Assembly: GCA_038329895.1 (NCBI GenBank)
Contig: JBBQNM010000063.1
Span: 1-12,934 of the forward strand
Direction of reading: 5' to 3'
Source: Mayfieldus sp038329895
GTDB taxonomy: Bacteria; Actinomycetota; Thermoleophilia; Solirubrobacterales; 70-9
DNA: 12,934 nucleotides
Shown: positions 12,572 to 12,934 of the stretch, in pieces
Layout: every line of letters starts with the position of its first letter
Numbering within the stretch: position 1 is the first letter of the stretch
Notes under the pieces: model-generated
The model's input: only the letters and a program-made list of their open reading frames with translations
The model's database searches: none
Told to the model about the DNA's origin: nothing
Made by a program: the position numbers and the translations under genes

Positions 12572-12690
12572 GGCGATGGCTCCTCCTTCGTCGGGAGACG
12601 GGGATAGAGGCCATCAGCGGTTGCGCCGCGGTTATGGAGCGAGCCTCATCGCTCAGGCAGCCGGGAAGGATAACCGAAGCTTCGAGTCGC
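12572..12690. promoter_or_regulatory. Gap between the regulator and antiporter genes: nested inverted repeats
   Basis: Outer arms CGGTTAT (12629-12635) and ATAACCG (12670-12676) enclose a hairpin GAGCGA (12637-12642), loop GCCTCA, TCGCTC (12649-12654). This may end the regulator mRNA or bind a regulator of the antiporter. I found no clear promoter for the antiporter. The antiporter Shine-Dalgarno site is at 12580-12588 on the minus strand. Confidence 0.35.
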
Positions 12691-12934
12691 CTAGTCGTCT
12701 GTGCTGCGCGGCACCTGGCCGGCCTCGGCGCCCGGCTCCATTGCCGGTCCGCGGGGGGAGGCGATGCCGAGCACCCGCATCGCCTTCAAACCGAGGCCGA
12801 GCCTCTCACGGCCCTCGGTCGAGGAGACGTCGTGCCCGCAGAGCTCCTTGGCGCGCTCGAGCCGATAGCGGACCGTGTGGCGATGGGTGAACAGCTGCTT
12901 CGCGGTCGCCGCCACGTTTCCGTCGTTCTCCAGG
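12691..12934 (-). CDS. PucR-family transcriptional regulator, C-terminal HTH end (partial)
   Basis: The frame is open through the right edge, so only the last 80 or so residues are seen. They read LENDGNVAATAKQLFTHRHT then VRYRLERAKELCGHD, the helix-turn-helix of the PucR C-terminal domain, and go on with the conserved ERLGLGLKAMRVLG helix. After that comes a tail of about 23 residues (ASPRGPAMEPGAEAG and so on) without a family counterpart. PucR-like proteins sense varied ligands through an N-terminal part that is outside the window, so no effector can be named. It lies upstream of the antiporter gene on the same strand; local control is possible but not shown. Confidence 0.85.
   Translation of the reverse strand, partial: LENDGNVAATAKQLFTHRHTVRYRLERAKELCGHDVSSTEGRERLGLGLKAMRVLGIASPRGPAMEPGAEAGQVPRSTDD

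Overview
The window is 12.9 kb of very G+C-rich DNA with a typical actinobacterial housekeeping block: tRNA-Gln(UUG), glmU, prs, rplY, pth and mfd. The codon use, the PucR-type regulator, the SfLAP/GAP membrane protein and the many starts without a Shine-Dalgarno site fit a deep-branching actinobacterium, perhaps class Thermoleophilia (Solirubrobacterales or Gaiellales). The class is my inference; the phylum is much safer. There is no phage, insertion sequence, CRISPR array or obvious genomic island.

Layout. 1-2776, all minus strand: rplY (L25), pth (peptidyl-tRNA hydrolase), a crotonase-family enzyme, then the N-terminal third of a transcription-repair coupling factor (mfd) that runs off the left edge. 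2833-4940, plus strand: a six-TM GAP/SfLAP protein and an AarF/UbiB-like kinase. 4945-5694, minus strand: a glycerophosphodiester phosphodiesterase. 5746-6450, plus strand: a small lipoprotein and a DUF1059 protein. 6585-10728, minus strand, four genes: a membrane protein, a second membrane protein with a His/Asp/Glu cluster, glmU and prs. 10769-11391, plus strand: tRNA-Gln and an SRPBCC protein. 11399-12571, minus strand: a CPA2-type antiporter. 12691-12934, minus strand: the C-terminal end of a PucR-like regulator.

How the genes work together. glmU (UDP-GlcNAc) and prs (PRPP) overlap by four bases and make precursors for wall and nucleotide synthesis. rplY and pth serve translation, and mfd couples transcription to repair. 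Five genes in mixed orientation separate prs from rplY, and a crotonase gene sits between pth and mfd.

The most interesting signals are non-coding. (1) Five copies of a short stem-loop with conserved flanks lie 3' of stop codons, all in the same sense relative to the gene they follow; one copy keeps its stem through paired base changes. (2) A second motif recurs further downstream of the first. (3) pth has no in-frame ATG, GTG or TTG before its conserved N terminus; a CTG sits 8 nt behind a perfect Shine-Dalgarno site inside the end of rplY. (4) Several genes have a TANNNT hexamer 6-10 nt before the start codon and no Shine-Dalgarno site, which points to leaderless mRNAs. (5) A perfect 10-bp dyad sits just upstream of the predicted glmU -10 element. 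I did not see a clearly new multi-gene defence or biosynthetic system. All gene-free stretches are shorter than 300 bases; those with visible content are described as features.
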